Positions 52,319 through 62,227 of a DNA stretch of 64,000 nucleotides are shown here, one piece after another. How positions within the stretch are numbered: the first letter of the stretch is position 1; each line of letters starts with the position of its first letter. Made by a program: the position numbers and the translations under genes. This DNA comes from Mycolicibacterium sediminis (GTDB lineage Bacteria; Actinomycetota; Actinomycetes; Mycobacteriales; Mycobacteriaceae): NCBI RefSeq assembly GCF_010731735.1, contig NZ_AP022588.1, forward strand, positions 1-64,000, written 5' to 3'. A model generated the notes under the pieces. It searched no databases. It saw only the letters and a list, made by a program, of their open reading frames with translations, and was not told where the DNA came from.

Positions 52319-53161
52319 TCAATCGGTGGCGACGGCGAGGTCGACGAGGTACGCGACGTCGGCCGCCGCGGGCGCGGCACGTAGCGGCCGTCCGTCCAGC
52401 GTGTGCACCCGCGCGGCGAGCGTGACCGCCGACACCAGCCAGAGCCCTTGCGCCGCATCAAGATCGGCGATCCCGAGTGGTCCGTGCTCGCAACGCCAGC
52501 CTCGGCGGCGGGCGGCATCGAACAGTGCGTCAGCCGTCGTGCCGGGCAGGATCGCCGAGTCGAGCGGCGGGCTCAGCAGCACGCCCGGCTCGGGCGAGAC
52601 GACCACCGTCGACCGGGCACCTTCGAGCACGTTTCCATCCGATCGAATCAGCATCGCATCGGACGCGCCCGCGCGCTCGGCCTGCCGTTGCGCGGCGGCG
52701 AACCTGCCGTAGGACAGCGACTTCGCGGTCGCCACCGACCACGGACCGGGGACCGCGTGGCCGGCGTCCAGTGTCACGACGGACACGCCGTCCCGGCGAG
52801 CGGCGACGACCCGGTCCGGCACCGCGGACACCGTCACGAACGCCACCGTCCCGCGCGTCGCCCGGCCGTACAGCAGACGCAACATCCCCTCGGCGTCCGG
52901 CCATGCACGGACCGCGACGTCGACCGCGGCCCGGAAGCGACCGACGTCGGGTGCGGGCAGTCCGGTGGTCGCGGCGGATGCGGCCAGGCGGCTCAGGTGG
53001 GCGTCCAGCAGGCACGCCCGGCCGTGCCGCACGAGCACCGTCTCGAAGACGCCGTCGCCCCGCGCGAGGACGGGGTCGTCCGGGTGCAGCACCGCAGCGC
53101 CGGGGTCGAGCAGATGGCCGTCGAGTCCCACCACGAGATCGGTGGCGCGACGTGGCGTCAT
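52319..53161 (-). CDS. Aminodeoxychorismate lyase-like class IV aminotransferase (Rv0812-like)
   Basis: A 280-residue PLP enzyme of fold type IV. VLARGDGVFETVLVRHGRACLLDAHLSRLAASA, the catalytic Lys in VATAKSLSYGRFAAAQRQA, and the phosphate-site end SPPLDSAILPGTTADAL with VSAVTLAARV fit. M. tuberculosis Rv0812 is assigned as PabC for folate synthesis, with D-amino acid aminotransferase activity also reported for the group, so the reaction cannot be fixed here. ATG at 53159-53161. It is divergent from ygfZ across 40 bp. Confidence 0.85.
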   Translation of the reverse strand: MTPRRATDLVVGLDGHLLDPGAAVLHPDDPVLARGDGVFETVLVRHGRACLLDAHLSRLAASAATTGLPAPDVGRFRAAVDVAVRAWPDAEGMLRLLYGRATRGTVAFVTVSAVPDRVVAARRDGVSVVTLDAGHAVPGPWSVATAKSLSYGRFAAAQRQAERAGASDAMLIRSDGNVLEGARSTVVVSPEPGVLLSPPLDSAILPGTTADALFDAARRRGWRCEHGPLGIADLDAAQGLWLVSAVTLAARVHTLDGRPLRAAPAAADVAYLVDLAVATD

Positions 53162-53189
53162 GGCCGGGAACGATAGTGCCGGCTGCTCG

Positions 53190-53195
53190 TACAGT
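53190..53195 (+). promoter_or_regulatory. Leaderless-type -10 (TACAGT) for ygfZ
   Basis: TACAGT ends six bases before ATG 53202; GAGG between is too near to act as a ribosome-binding site. Confidence 0.35.
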
Positions 53196-53201
53196 TGAGG
53201 C

Positions 53202-54278
53202 ATGTCCGCTGTTCCCGCACCCGAATCAGGCCCAGACGCCGGCGCCACGTGGCACTACGGCGACCCACTCGGCGAGCAGCGCGCCGCGGCCGACGGCGTC
53301 GTGGTGGTGGACCGGTCGCATCGCGCCGTCCTGCGGCTCACCGGCAAGGACCGGCTGACGTGGTTGCACACCATCTCCAGTCAGCACGTCAGCGCCCTCG
53401 AGGACGGCGTCGTCACCGAGAACGCCAGCCTCGACGGCCAGGGGCGTGTGGAGGATCACTGGCTACAGGTCGACCTCGACGGGGTCACGTATCTCGACAC
53501 CGAGTCGTGGCGCGGCGAACCGTTGCTGACCTTCCTGCGCAAGATGGTGTTCTGGTCGGAGGTGGTGGTCGAACCCGCCGACCTCGCGGTGCTGTCGCTG
53601 CTCGGGCCGGGGGCCGCCGCGCCCGAGGTGCTCGACGTCCTGGGCCTCGATGCGCTGCCGCAGCCATGGCGGGCCGTGCCGCTGGCCGAAGGGTTCGCCC
53701 GACGCACCTTCGACGGCGACGTCGACCTGCTCGTCCCCCGCGCCGAGGCGGCGGGCGTGATCCGCCGGCTGACGACCGCAGGGGTGCGACCTGCGGGGAT
53801 GTGGACCTACGAGGCGCGGCGCGTGGCCGCGGTGCGGGCCCGGTTGGGCGTCGACACCGACGAGCGCACCATCCCCCACGAGATCGGCTGGATCGGCGGC
53901 CCGGGCGACGGGTCCGTCCACCTGGAGAAGGGCTGCTATCGCGGCCAGGAGACCGTCGCGCGGGTGCACAACCTGGGCAAACCGCCGCGGATGCTGGTCC
54001 TGCTGCAGCTCGACGGGTCGAGCGACCGGCCGTCGCCGGGTGATCCGGTGCTGGCCGGCGGGCGCGCCGTGGGCCGGTTGGGAACCGTCGTCGACCACGT
54101 CGACGAGGGGCCGGTGGCGCTGGCGCTGCTCAAGCGCGGCCTGCCCGCCGACACCGAACTCGTGACCGGCGGCGAGGCATCCGTCGCGGCCGTCATCGAC
54201 CCCGACACCCTCCCCCTCGACGACCAGATCGGTGCAGGCCGACTGGCCGTGGATCGCCTGCGGGGCCGGACCAGGTGA
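53202..54278 (+). CDS. ygfZ: YgfZ/GcvT-fold folate-binding Fe-S cluster protein
   Basis: A 358-residue relative of aminomethyltransferase. The YgfZ signature KGCYRGQETVARVHNLGKPPR lies near residue 242 with its Cys, which separates it from true GcvT. YgfZ proteins use tetrahydrofolate to help repair or assemble some Fe-S enzymes. It is divergent from the PabC-like gene, a fitting folate link. Confidence 0.88.
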   Translation: MSAVPAPESGPDAGATWHYGDPLGEQRAAADGVVVVDRSHRAVLRLTGKDRLTWLHTISSQHVSALEDGVVTENASLDGQGRVEDHWLQVDLDGVTYLDTESWRGEPLLTFLRKMVFWSEVVVEPADLAVLSLLGPGAAAPEVLDVLGLDALPQPWRAVPLAEGFARRTFDGDVDLLVPRAEAAGVIRRLTTAGVRPAGMWTYEARRVAAVRARLGVDTDERTIPHEIGWIGGPGDGSVHLEKGCYRGQETVARVHNLGKPPRMLVLLQLDGSSDRPSPGDPVLAGGRAVGRLGTVVDHVDEGPVALALLKRGLPADTELVTGGEASVAAVIDPDTLPLDDQIGAGRLAVDRLRGRTR

Positions 54279-54422
54279 TCCCGCGGCCCGGCGGTACCGC
54301 TGGGCCGGGCCTGCCAGCGCGGAAGGATTGCGCACGGTAAGGTGTTGTCAGGACGATAGACACACTCAGATCGGAGCCGCCTGAATTTCGGGCCGCTCCG
54401 TTATTGCGCAAGGGGGTCCCCC

Positions 54423-54614
54423 ATGGGCCGCGGCCGGGCGAAGGCGAAGCAGACGAAGGTCGCTCGCGACCTCAAGTACAGCTCGCCACAAACCGATTTC
54501 CAACGGTTACAGCAGGAACTGGGTGGCGGCTCCGGCTCCCCCGAGCCCGACACCCTCAACGGTGACGTCCCGGTAGACGACCGCTGGAGCGACGACGACG
54601 ACTGGCGCCGCTAG
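54423..54614 (+). CDS. DUF3073 small protein (Rv0810c-like)
   Basis: A 63-residue actinobacterial protein: MGRGRAKAKQTKVARDLKYSSPQTDFQRLQQELGG, then an acidic Asp-rich end DRWSDDDDWRR. The basic start and acidic end suggest nucleic-acid or protein contact, but function is unknown. The AGGGGG before the ATG may be the ribosome-binding site. Gene order next to purM is conserved widely in actinobacteria. Confidence 0.88.
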   Translation: MGRGRAKAKQTKVARDLKYSSPQTDFQRLQQELGGGSGSPEPDTLNGDVPVDDRWSDDDDWRR

Positions 54615-54626
54615 CGTCATCGCGTC

Positions 54627-54647
54627 CCCGGGGGCAATGACCCCGGG
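54627..54647. terminator. Hairpin between DUF3073 and purM
   Basis: CCCGGGG (54627-54633) and CCCCGGG (54641-54647) form a 7-bp GC stem with a seven-base loop between two converging genes, 13 bp from each stop. Confidence 0.55.
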
Positions 54648-54659
54648 TCCGGCTCCCCA

Positions 54660-55742
<1,083 letters not shown>

Positions 55743-55807
55743 CGAGGGCAAGGGTACCGGTCGCGCCACACCGGCGTCCCCGCGCCCATGTGACACGCTC
55801 AGCTCTC

Positions 55808-56233
55808 ATGAACCGGATTCGCACCGCGGCCGTCCTCGCCGCACTGGCCTTGCCGATCGCCGCCGGACCCGCCGCGGCGACCCCGAACAGCGGCGTCGAG
55901 GCCACGGTCCTCGCACAGGCGACCGTCGACGGGGTTCAGTACGTCACCCGCCAACTGACGATTGCGCCCGGCGGCACGACGGGGTGGCACTGGCATCCCG
56001 GCCAGGTCTACGGGGTGATCCGGCAGGGCACGCTGACGCACTACTCGGCGAACTGCGAGATCGACGGCGTGTACGACGCGGGCGACCCGATCACCGAGGA
56101 GACGGGACCCGGATACGTCCACGTCGGCCGCAATCTGGGCTCCGAACCGCTGGTGATGTGGGTCGGCTACATCGTCCCGGAGGGCCAGCCGCTGGCGAAT
56201 GACGCGCCCAACCCGGGGTGCCCCTTCGAGTAA
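55808..56233 (+). CDS. Exported cupin-domain protein
   Basis: A 141-residue protein with a signal peptide (MNRIRTAAVLAALALPIAAG to AAA). The mature part is one cupin barrel: LTIAPGGTTGWHWHPGQVYGVIRQGTLTHYS with the two His of the metal site, and GPGYVHVGRNLG for the third. Two Cys (ANCEID, NPGCPF) may bond. Function unknown. It is a likely insertion between purM and purF. Confidence 0.8.
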   Translation: MNRIRTAAVLAALALPIAAGPAAATPNSGVEATVLAQATVDGVQYVTRQLTIAPGGTTGWHWHPGQVYGVIRQGTLTHYSANCEIDGVYDAGDPITEETGPGYVHVGRNLGSEPLVMWVGYIVPEGQPLANDAPNPGCPFE

Positions 56234-56288
56234 TCGGTTTGAACTACCCGCTCAGGGGTCATATCCCTACCCGACGAATGGAGGACGA

Positions 56289-57272
56289 GTGACGGACACG
56301 GAAACTCGCCGCTGCCTGGTGACGGGCGCTACTGGCTACATCGGCGGGCTTCTCGTACCGCAGCTCCTCAAGCACGGCCACACGGTGCGTGCCCTGGCGC
56401 GCACACCGGCCAAGATCGACGACGTTCCGTGGCGCGACCAGGTCGAGGTGGCCAAGGGCGACCTGAGCGACAGGGACTCCCTGACGGCGGCGTTCGCCGA
56501 CGTCGACGTCGTCTACTACCTGGTGCACTCGATGGGCACGTCCTCGGACTTCGAGCGCGAGGAGGCACGGTCAGCCGACAACGTCGTCTACGCGGCCAAG
56601 GCCGCCGGCGTCTCGCGGATCGTCTACCTGTCGGGTCTGCACCCGCCGAACGCCGCCGACCTGTCGAAGCACCTGCGCTCGCGCACCACGGTCGGCGAGA
56701 AGCTGATCGCCTCGGGCATCGAGACGTTGGTCCTGCAGGCGGGCATCGTGATCGGCTCCGGTTCGGCGTCGTTCGAGATGATCCGCCACCTCACCGACCG
56801 GCTCCCGGTGATGACCGCGCCGCGGTGGGTGCACAACAAGGTGCAGCCGATCTCCATCGACGATGCGCTCTACTACCTCGTCGAGGCCGCGACCGCCACG
56901 GTGTCCGAGTCGCGCACGTGGGACATCGGGTCGCTCGACGTCCTCGAGTACGGCGATGCGATGCAGGTGTACGCCGACGCCGCGGGTCTGCGCCGGCGTC
57001 TGATCGTGGGCGTCCCGTTCCTGACGCCGACCATCGCGAGCCTGTGGGTGGGCCTGGTGACGCCGATCCCCGCCGGACTGGCGCGACCCCTCGTCCACTC
57101 GCTGGAGTGCGACGCGATCATGCACGAGCACGACATCGACGACGTCATCCCCCGCCCGCCCGGCGGTCTGACCGGTTACGACCAGGCTGTGCGCGACGCA
57201 TTGAAGCAGGACGGCACGGCCGGACAGCGTGGTCGCCGCAGCATCATGCGCTTCAGTTCGCCTGCGTCGTAA
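56289..57272 (+). CDS. NAD(P)H-binding extended-SDR protein
   Basis: A 327-residue Rossmann protein: CLVTGATGYIGGLLVPQLLKHGHTVRALARTPAK with the G-x-x-G-x-x-G motif, DVVYYLVHSMG and RIVYLSGLHP. It lacks a clear YxxxK, so it belongs to the atypical SDR (NmrA/complex I subunit-like) type. GTG 56289 has GGAGGA upstream. Function unknown; it might sense NADPH or reduce a lipid. Confidence 0.8.
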   Translation: MTDTETRRCLVTGATGYIGGLLVPQLLKHGHTVRALARTPAKIDDVPWRDQVEVAKGDLSDRDSLTAAFADVDVVYYLVHSMGTSSDFEREEARSADNVVYAAKAAGVSRIVYLSGLHPPNAADLSKHLRSRTTVGEKLIASGIETLVLQAGIVIGSGSASFEMIRHLTDRLPVMTAPRWVHNKVQPISIDDALYYLVEAATATVSESRTWDIGSLDVLEYGDAMQVYADAAGLRRRLIVGVPFLTPTIASLWVGLVTPIPAGLARPLVHSLECDAIMHEHDIDDVIPRPPGGLTGYDQAVRDALKQDGTAGQRGRRSIMRFSSPAS

Positions 57273-57311
57273 CGGCTTTCACGAACGGGTCCGTCGAGGC
57301 CGCGCCGAGCC

Positions 57312-58853
57312 TCAGGGGCGACGCAGCGCCGACGCGTTGTCGTTCGCGGACTGCAGCGGAATCCCGGTGCGGGCGGCCGTGGCGAGCATGTGCTCGATCA
57401 CGTTCTTGCCCAGCGCGGTCTCGCCGGGCAGCTCGATCGGGTAGTCGCCGTCGAAGCAGGCCGAGCACAGTCGCGACGCCGGCTGCTCGGTGGCGGCGAT
57501 CATGCCCTGCTGGCTGATGTAGCCCAGGCTGTCGGCGCCGATCGCGCGGCGTACGCCGTCGAGCATGTCCTGCTCGTCGGCGCTGTTGCTCGAGGCGTTG
57601 GCGATCAGCTCGGCCGGTGTCGCGAAGTCGATGCCGTAGAAGCAGGGCCAACGCACCGGCGGCGACGCGATCCGGACGTGCACCTCCAGCGCACCGGCCT
57701 CGCGGAGCATGCGGATCAACGCCCGCTGCGTGTTGCCGCGGACGATCGAGTCGTCCACGACGATCAGCCGTTTCCCGCGAATGACTTCCTTGAGCGGGTT
57801 CAGCTTCAGCCGGATGCCCAGCTGGCGGATGGTCTGCGAGGGCTGAATGAAGGTGCGGCCCACGTAGGCGTTCTTCATCAGGCCCTGACCGAACGGGATG
57901 CCCGACCCCTGCGCGTAGCCGACCGCTGCGGGCGTGCCGGATTCGGGAACGCCGATCACCAGGTCGGCCTCGACGGGCTTCTCCGCGGCCAGCCTGCGAC
58001 CGATCTCGACGCGGGTGGCGTGGACGGACCGGCCGCCGATGACGCTGTCGGGCCGCGCCAGGTACACGTACTCGAAGACGCAACCCTTGGGCGTCGGGTT
58101 GGCGAAGCGGGTGGAGCGCACGCCGTCGGCGTCGATGGCCAGCAACTCTCCGGGCTCGATGTCGCGGACGAACGATGCGCCGACGATGTCGAGCGCGGCC
58201 GTCTCGGACGCGACGACCCAGCCGCGGTCGAGGCGGCCCAGCGACAGCGGGCGGACGCCGTGCGGGTCGCGCGCCGCGTAGAGCGTGTTCTCGTCCATCC
58301 ACGTCAGGCAGAAGGCGCCGCGGACGGTCGGGAGCAGATCGAGGGCGGCCTGCTCCAGCGTGGAGTCGGCCGCACCGTGGGCGAGCAGGGCGCCCAGGAC
58401 GTCGGAGTCGGTGGTGGCCGCTGCCGCGCCGCGGGTGTTGATCAACCCGGCGTCACGTGCCCTGGCCGCCAGTTCGGTGGTGTTGACGAGGTTGCCGTTG
58501 TGTCCCAGCGCGACGCCCGTGCCGGCGGCGGTGTTGCGGAACACCGGCTGGGCGTTCTCCCACGTGGTCGATCCGGTGGTCGAGTAGCGGCAGTGGCCGA
58601 TCGCGACGTGACCCTCCATCGCGGCGAGCGTCTGCTCGTCGAACACCTGGCTGACGAGGCCGAGATCCTTGAACACCAGCACCTGTGAACCGTCAGCGAC
58701 GGCGATGCCAGCAGCCTCCTGGCCCCTGTGCTGCAGGGCATAGAGGCCGTAGTACGTGAGCTTCGCCACGTCTTCGCCAGGGGCCCAGACGCCGAAGACG
58801 CCACACTCCTCGCGGGGCTCGTTCTCATCCAGTGCGGGCTGCTCGGCGGTCAC
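57312..58853 (-). CDS. purF: PurF, amidophosphoribosyltransferase
   Basis: A 513-residue class II glutamine amidotransferase that commits PRPP to purine synthesis. The propeptide is removed to expose the catalytic Cys (C17 in PREECGVFGVW). GHCRYSTTG and LGHNGNLVN are in the glutaminase part; the PRPP site is LIVVDDSIVRGNTQRALI near residue 365. Cysteines C-terminal (LCSACF) fit the Fe-S binding form. GTG 58851-58853; M. tuberculosis PurF has a longer start, but here no good upstream start is seen. Confidence 0.94.
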   Translation of the reverse strand: MTAEQPALDENEPREECGVFGVWAPGEDVAKLTYYGLYALQHRGQEAAGIAVADGSQVLVFKDLGLVSQVFDEQTLAAMEGHVAIGHCRYSTTGSTTWENAQPVFRNTAAGTGVALGHNGNLVNTTELAARARDAGLINTRGAAAATTDSDVLGALLAHGAADSTLEQAALDLLPTVRGAFCLTWMDENTLYAARDPHGVRPLSLGRLDRGWVVASETAALDIVGASFVRDIEPGELLAIDADGVRSTRFANPTPKGCVFEYVYLARPDSVIGGRSVHATRVEIGRRLAAEKPVEADLVIGVPESGTPAAVGYAQGSGIPFGQGLMKNAYVGRTFIQPSQTIRQLGIRLKLNPLKEVIRGKRLIVVDDSIVRGNTQRALIRMLREAGALEVHVRIASPPVRWPCFYGIDFATPAELIANASSNSADEQDMLDGVRRAIGADSLGYISQQGMIAATEQPASRLCSACFDGDYPIELPGETALGKNVIEHMLATAARTGIPLQSANDNASALRRP

Positions 58854-58908
58854 GATCAGTCTGCTCCCTTGGGGCTGTGGGTGACGGCGCCAGTCTACGG
58901 TCTTCGGC

Positions 58909-58930
58909 CGCGCCGAGCGGAATCGGCGCG
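58909..58930. other. 8-bp hairpin between Rv0807-like gene and purF
   Basis: CGCGCCGA (58909-58916) and TCGGCGCG (58923-58930) pair with a six-base loop in the 143-bp gap before purF. It may be a leader fold or terminator; no purine riboswitch is recognised. Confidence 0.35.
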
Positions 58931-58996
58931 ACATGTCACGTCCTCCGTCGGCGTGTTCAACGACGGATGCGCGTGTCGCCATTCCCCGGGTCGTGC

Positions 58997-59392
58997 TCAG
59001 GGTTTCTCGATGGTCACCAGCGGCAGCCACGCGGCGATCTCCCCCGCTCGCGATCCGGAGGCCCGAACGGTCCCCGTCGCCATCGCTGCGGGCACCGTCT
59101 GGAGCCCCGTCGCGAGCAACAACCAGGTGCGCGGGTCGGTCTCGACGACGTTGGGCGGCGTCCCCCTGGTGTGCTTGGGCCCGGCGATGCACTGCACGGC
59201 GACGAACGGCGGGATGCGGACCTCGACGCTGGCTCCGGGGGCCGTCGCGGCGAGGGTGCGGGCCGTCAGTCGTACGGCCTCGGCGAGGGCGCTGCGCTCG
59301 GGCGCGGGCACGGTCTCGTCGCGCAGCCAGGGGGCCAGTGCGGCGACGGCCTCGCGGGTCTTCGCGGGGTCCGCGACGTTTCGGGGGGCCAT
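58997..59392 (-). CDS. Sterol-carrier-fold protein (Rv0807-like)
   Basis: A 131-residue protein: EAVAALAPWLRDETVPAPERSALAEAVRLTARTLAATAPGASVEVRIPPFVAVQCIAG then TWLLLATG and RAGEIAAWLPLVTIEKP, the one-domain SCP2-like pattern. The position before purF is conserved in mycobacteria. It likely binds a lipid; no enzyme motif. Confidence 0.8.
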   Translation of the reverse strand: MAPRNVADPAKTREAVAALAPWLRDETVPAPERSALAEAVRLTARTLAATAPGASVEVRIPPFVAVQCIAGPKHTRGTPPNVVETDPRTWLLLATGLQTVPAAMATGTVRASGSRAGEIAAWLPLVTIEKP

Positions 59393-59466
59393 GCGTCGAG
59401 TGTTCCAAAGGTCCGTCCCGTCGTGACGCTTGACCTCAAGTCGCGTTGAGGTCCTACCGTCGCGAC

Positions 59467-59892
59467 ATGTCATTCAGACCACACGAAGTCGAGTACCTCG
59501 AGCGCGCCGATCTGGGCCGGCTCGCCACCGTGAAGCCGGACGGGACGCCGCAGAACAGTCCGGTCGGGTTCACCTACAACGACGCCCTCGGCACCATCGA
59601 CGTGTCCGGGTACCGCATGTCCTCGAGCCGCAAGTACCGCAACGTGGGCGTGAATACGTCGGTGGCGTTCGTCGTCGACGACATCGCCTCGCGCGACCCG
59701 TGGCGGGTGCGCTGCCTGGAGATCCGCGGCACCGCGACCCAGGTCCGGCTCGACTCGGCGCCGAGCGAACCCAACGGCGACGCCCTCGACACCGCGATCA
59801 TCCGGATCACGCCGACGCGCATCATCGGCTTCGGCATCGACGATCTGGAGACCGAGCCGCACCTGATGACGGCGGACGCCCGCGACGTCTAG
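59467..59892 (+). CDS. PPOX-class F420-dependent oxidoreductase
   Basis: A 141-residue split-barrel protein: MSFRPHEVEYLERADLGRLATVKPDGTPQNSPVGFTYN, RMSSSRKYRNV with the cofactor phosphate-binding residues, and CLEIRGTATQV. This matches the F420-binding pyridoxamine-oxidase-like class. The ATG 59467 is preferred over 59446, as similarity starts there. Substrate unknown. It overlaps the convergent CPBP gene by 4 bp. Confidence 0.82.
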   Translation: MSFRPHEVEYLERADLGRLATVKPDGTPQNSPVGFTYNDALGTIDVSGYRMSSSRKYRNVGVNTSVAFVVDDIASRDPWRVRCLEIRGTATQVRLDSAPSEPNGDALDTAIIRITPTRIIGFGIDDLETEPHLMTADARDV

Positions 59893-60503
59893 CGGCGTCG
59901 CTGAACCCACAGCGCCGCAACGGCTCCCGCCTCGTTGACGGCGAGGTGCGCGAGCATCGACGCGGCGAGGCTGCCCGACCTCCCGTAGAGCCAGCCGAAC
60001 GCCAAGCCCGCCACCCCGGTGACGGCGACCGTGCCCACGACGGACTCGCCGGCCGACCGCGCATCGGCGACGTGCTTGCCGCCGAACGTCGCGGCCTGAA
60101 GCACCAGCCCCCAGCGCCTGCCGAAGGCCGCATCGGTCAGGGTGCCGAGCGCGCCACGGAACGCGGCCTCCTCGCTCCAGACGGTGCCCATCGGGATCCG
60201 CCACAGCAGCCACTCGAGGGTGGGCGCAGGCAGCTCGCGCGCGGCCATCCCGCGGCGGACGGCGGGGATCCGCGTCGAACCGGCCACGGCTGCGGAGACG
60301 ACGGCCGCCAAAGGCACCCCGTAGCGGAGTCCGGACCACAGCCGGGGTGGGGCCAGGCCGAGTCGTGCCCGGGTGCCGCGCACCAGAACCCCTGCGAGGA
60401 CGGCCTGCACCACAGCCTGCGGGCGCGGCGGGACCCTCGGGGCGACGAACGCGCTCCACGCGAGCAGCGCGGCCGCGAGAGCCAGTGCGCGCAGCCTCCG
60501 CAT
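59889..60503 (-). CDS. CPBP-family intramembrane protease (Rv0804-like)
   Basis: A 204-residue membrane protein with all three CPBP (Abi/CAAX) motifs: EEAAFRG, FGGKH and HLAVN, so it is probably active in metal-dependent cleavage within the membrane. Its start overlaps the stop of the hydrolase gene by one base (TGATG), so they are coupled. It matches Rv0804, which lies beside purL in M. tuberculosis. Confidence 0.85.
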   Translation of the reverse strand: MRRLRALALAAALLAWSAFVAPRVPPRPQAVVQAVLAGVLVRGTRARLGLAPPRLWSGLRYGVPLAAVVSAAVAGSTRIPAVRRGMAARELPAPTLEWLLWRIPMGTVWSEEAAFRGALGTLTDAAFGRRWGLVLQAATFGGKHVADARSAGESVVGTVAVTGVAGLAFGWLYGRSGSLAASMLAHLAVNEAGAVAALWVQRRR

Positions 60504-62227
60504 CAGTACTCCGGGTTGCCGGGCGTGTGGGACTGCTCGATGGACACCCGCACGCGCTCGGTGTCCTCGGCGGTCCAACCGTCGGGTGCGATGACCGCAG
60601 CCCACCCGTCGAGCACCGAGTCGCCGTAGTTGTGGCCGTGCCCGCCCGGCACCCCGGACGCGTTGGTCATGTCGGCACTCACCTGCCAGAACGTGACGAT
60701 CGGGTACCAGCGCATCGAGGACGTGCGATCTGCACCCGGCGGCTCGACCAGCCAATCGGGCCGGGAGAAGACGAGATTCGGCGACCACCAGACGATCGGG
60801 TCGGATGCGTGCTGCAGGAACAGCACTCGCGTGCCGTCCCACGGTCCGGCGGCGATGCGGGCGATGTCGTCGGAGTCGGCGGCCTGGGAGAAGCGGACCG
60901 TGCGCCCGTTGTCGTAGCGCGGCTCGACCTCCCGGCTGCCCGGGTCGCGGCGCGTGACGAGCCCGCTCCAGAGCGAACTCTCGTGTGGCGGTCCGACCCA
61001 CAGCACCGCGGAGAAGCCCATTTTCGCGATGTCGGGCAGCCAGGCGAATGCGCCCTGTCCGGCCATCGAGCCCAGGCTTTCGCCGTAGAGCACCAGCTCG
61101 GGTCTGCGATCCGGTGGCAGCCGGGCCCACCGATCGTGGACGGCGTCGACGAGCATCCGGCCGGATTCGATCGACTTGTCCTGGTCGCCGAGAAAGGAGA
61201 TCCAGCTCGGCAGGTACGAGTACTGGACGGCGACCATCGCGGTGTCGCCGTTGTACATCGTCTCGATCGCCCGCGCCGCAACGGGATTGACCCACCCGGT
61301 GCCCGTCGTTGGGACTATCACGAGCAGCTTGCGGTCGAAGGCGCCGGTGCGCTCCAGTTCGCGGATCAGGACGTCCATCCGCCCGGCGTCGTCGTCGGCG
61401 GTCTGCAGACCGGCGTACACCCGGATCGGCTCCTTGGCCGGCCGGCCGTTGATGCGCACCAGTTCGTCGACGTCGGGTCCGGTGGCGACGAAGTTGCGGC
61501 CCTGATAGCCGAGCGTGTCCCACGGCGCGAACGAGTCCGGGCTGCCCGACCTCTCGGGAGCGTCCGGCTGGGCGACGCCGTCACGCGTCGTCGAGTTCTG
61601 GGGCTGGAAGACCGCGCTCGCGCCGGCGAGGAACCCGCGGAAGAGGACACCGTTGACCATCGTGACGAGGAGGACGACCACGATGGACGCGCCGATGAGG
61701 AACGCCATCTCGTGGTGCAGGTGCCATCGGCGGATGAGCATGCGCGCCAGCACCTTCGAGGCGTCGAGAATGATCCGCGAGACACCGATGCAGGCTGCGC
61801 CGACGGCCACCGACGCGATCAGCGTGCGCAGGTAGGCCGACGTCTCGGGCCCCTCGATGCCCATCAGTGCCGACACCTGACGCTGCCACGCCGACGCGCG
61901 GACGAGCATCAGCAGCGCCGCGACGATCGAGAGGGCGACGACCGCGACCTTGACACGGTTCAGGATGCGGGTGGGTGGCGGCCACCACCGTCGGTGCCGG
62001 AGCACGACGCGGTGGAGGAACTTCCCGACGAGTACGCCGATGGCGTAGCCGATGGACGCGTTGACCCCGCCGATGAGGCCCTGGAACAGCCAGTCCCGGG
62101 GCAGCAGCGAGGGGGTCAGCGAGAGGCAGAAGAACAGGGCACCGAAGGGGACGCCGACGAAGTCGAGGCGGATCAGTCCCCAGGCCCAGATCAGAAGGGG
62201 GTGTCGTGTGGTGGCCGGGGGCCTCAC
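60503..62227 (-). CDS. Membrane-bound alpha/beta-hydrolase family protein
   Basis: A 574-residue protein. Four to five membrane helices occupy residues 1-205 (for example [19 protein letters not shown] and [20 protein letters not shown]). The C-terminal catalytic domain has [14 protein letters not shown] with the nucleophile Ser, then [10 protein letters not shown] and [14 protein letters not shown] supplying Asp/His candidates. It belongs to the actinobacterial alpha/beta-hydrolase family (Pfam 10081 type). Start GTG 62225-62227 overlaps the purL stop as GTGA. Substrate unknown. Confidence 0.82.
   Translation of the reverse strand: MRPPATTRHPLLIWAWGLIRLDFVGVPFGALFFCLSLTPSLLPRDWLFQGLIGGVNASIGYAIGVLVGKFLHRVVLRHRRWWPPPTRILNRVKVAVVALSIVAALLMLVRASAWQRQVSALMGIEGPETSAYLRTLIASVAVGAACIGVSRIILDASKVLARMLIRRWHLHHEMAFLIGASIVVVLLVTMVNGVLFRGFLAGASAVFQPQNSTTRDGVAQPDAPERSGSPDSFAPWDTLGYQGRNFVATGPDVDELVRINGRPAKEPIRVYAGLQTADDDAGRMDVLIRELERTGAFDRKLLVIVPTTGTGWVNPVAARAIETMYNGDTAMVAVQYSYLPSWISFLGDQDKSIESGRMLVDAVHDRWARLPPDRRPELVLYGESLGSMAGQGAFAWLPDIAKMGFSAVLWVGPPHESSLWSGLVTRRDPGSREVEPRYDNGRTVRFSQAADSDDIARIAAGPWDGTRVLFLQHASDPIVWWSPNLVFSRPDWLVEPPGADRTSSMRWYPIVTFWQVSADMTNASGVPGGHGHNYGDSVLDGWAAVIAPDGWTAEDTERVRVSIEQSHTPGNPEY

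Noticed and set aside
52006..52518. Long minus-strand open frame crossing the lipase leader
   Set aside because: It overlaps the PabC-like gene and the lipase start, has no good start, and the composition follows GC-rich shadow frames.
58854..58996. Purine riboswitch before purF
   Set aside because: Only one simple 8-bp hairpin is present; no three-way junction or conserved core is recognised.
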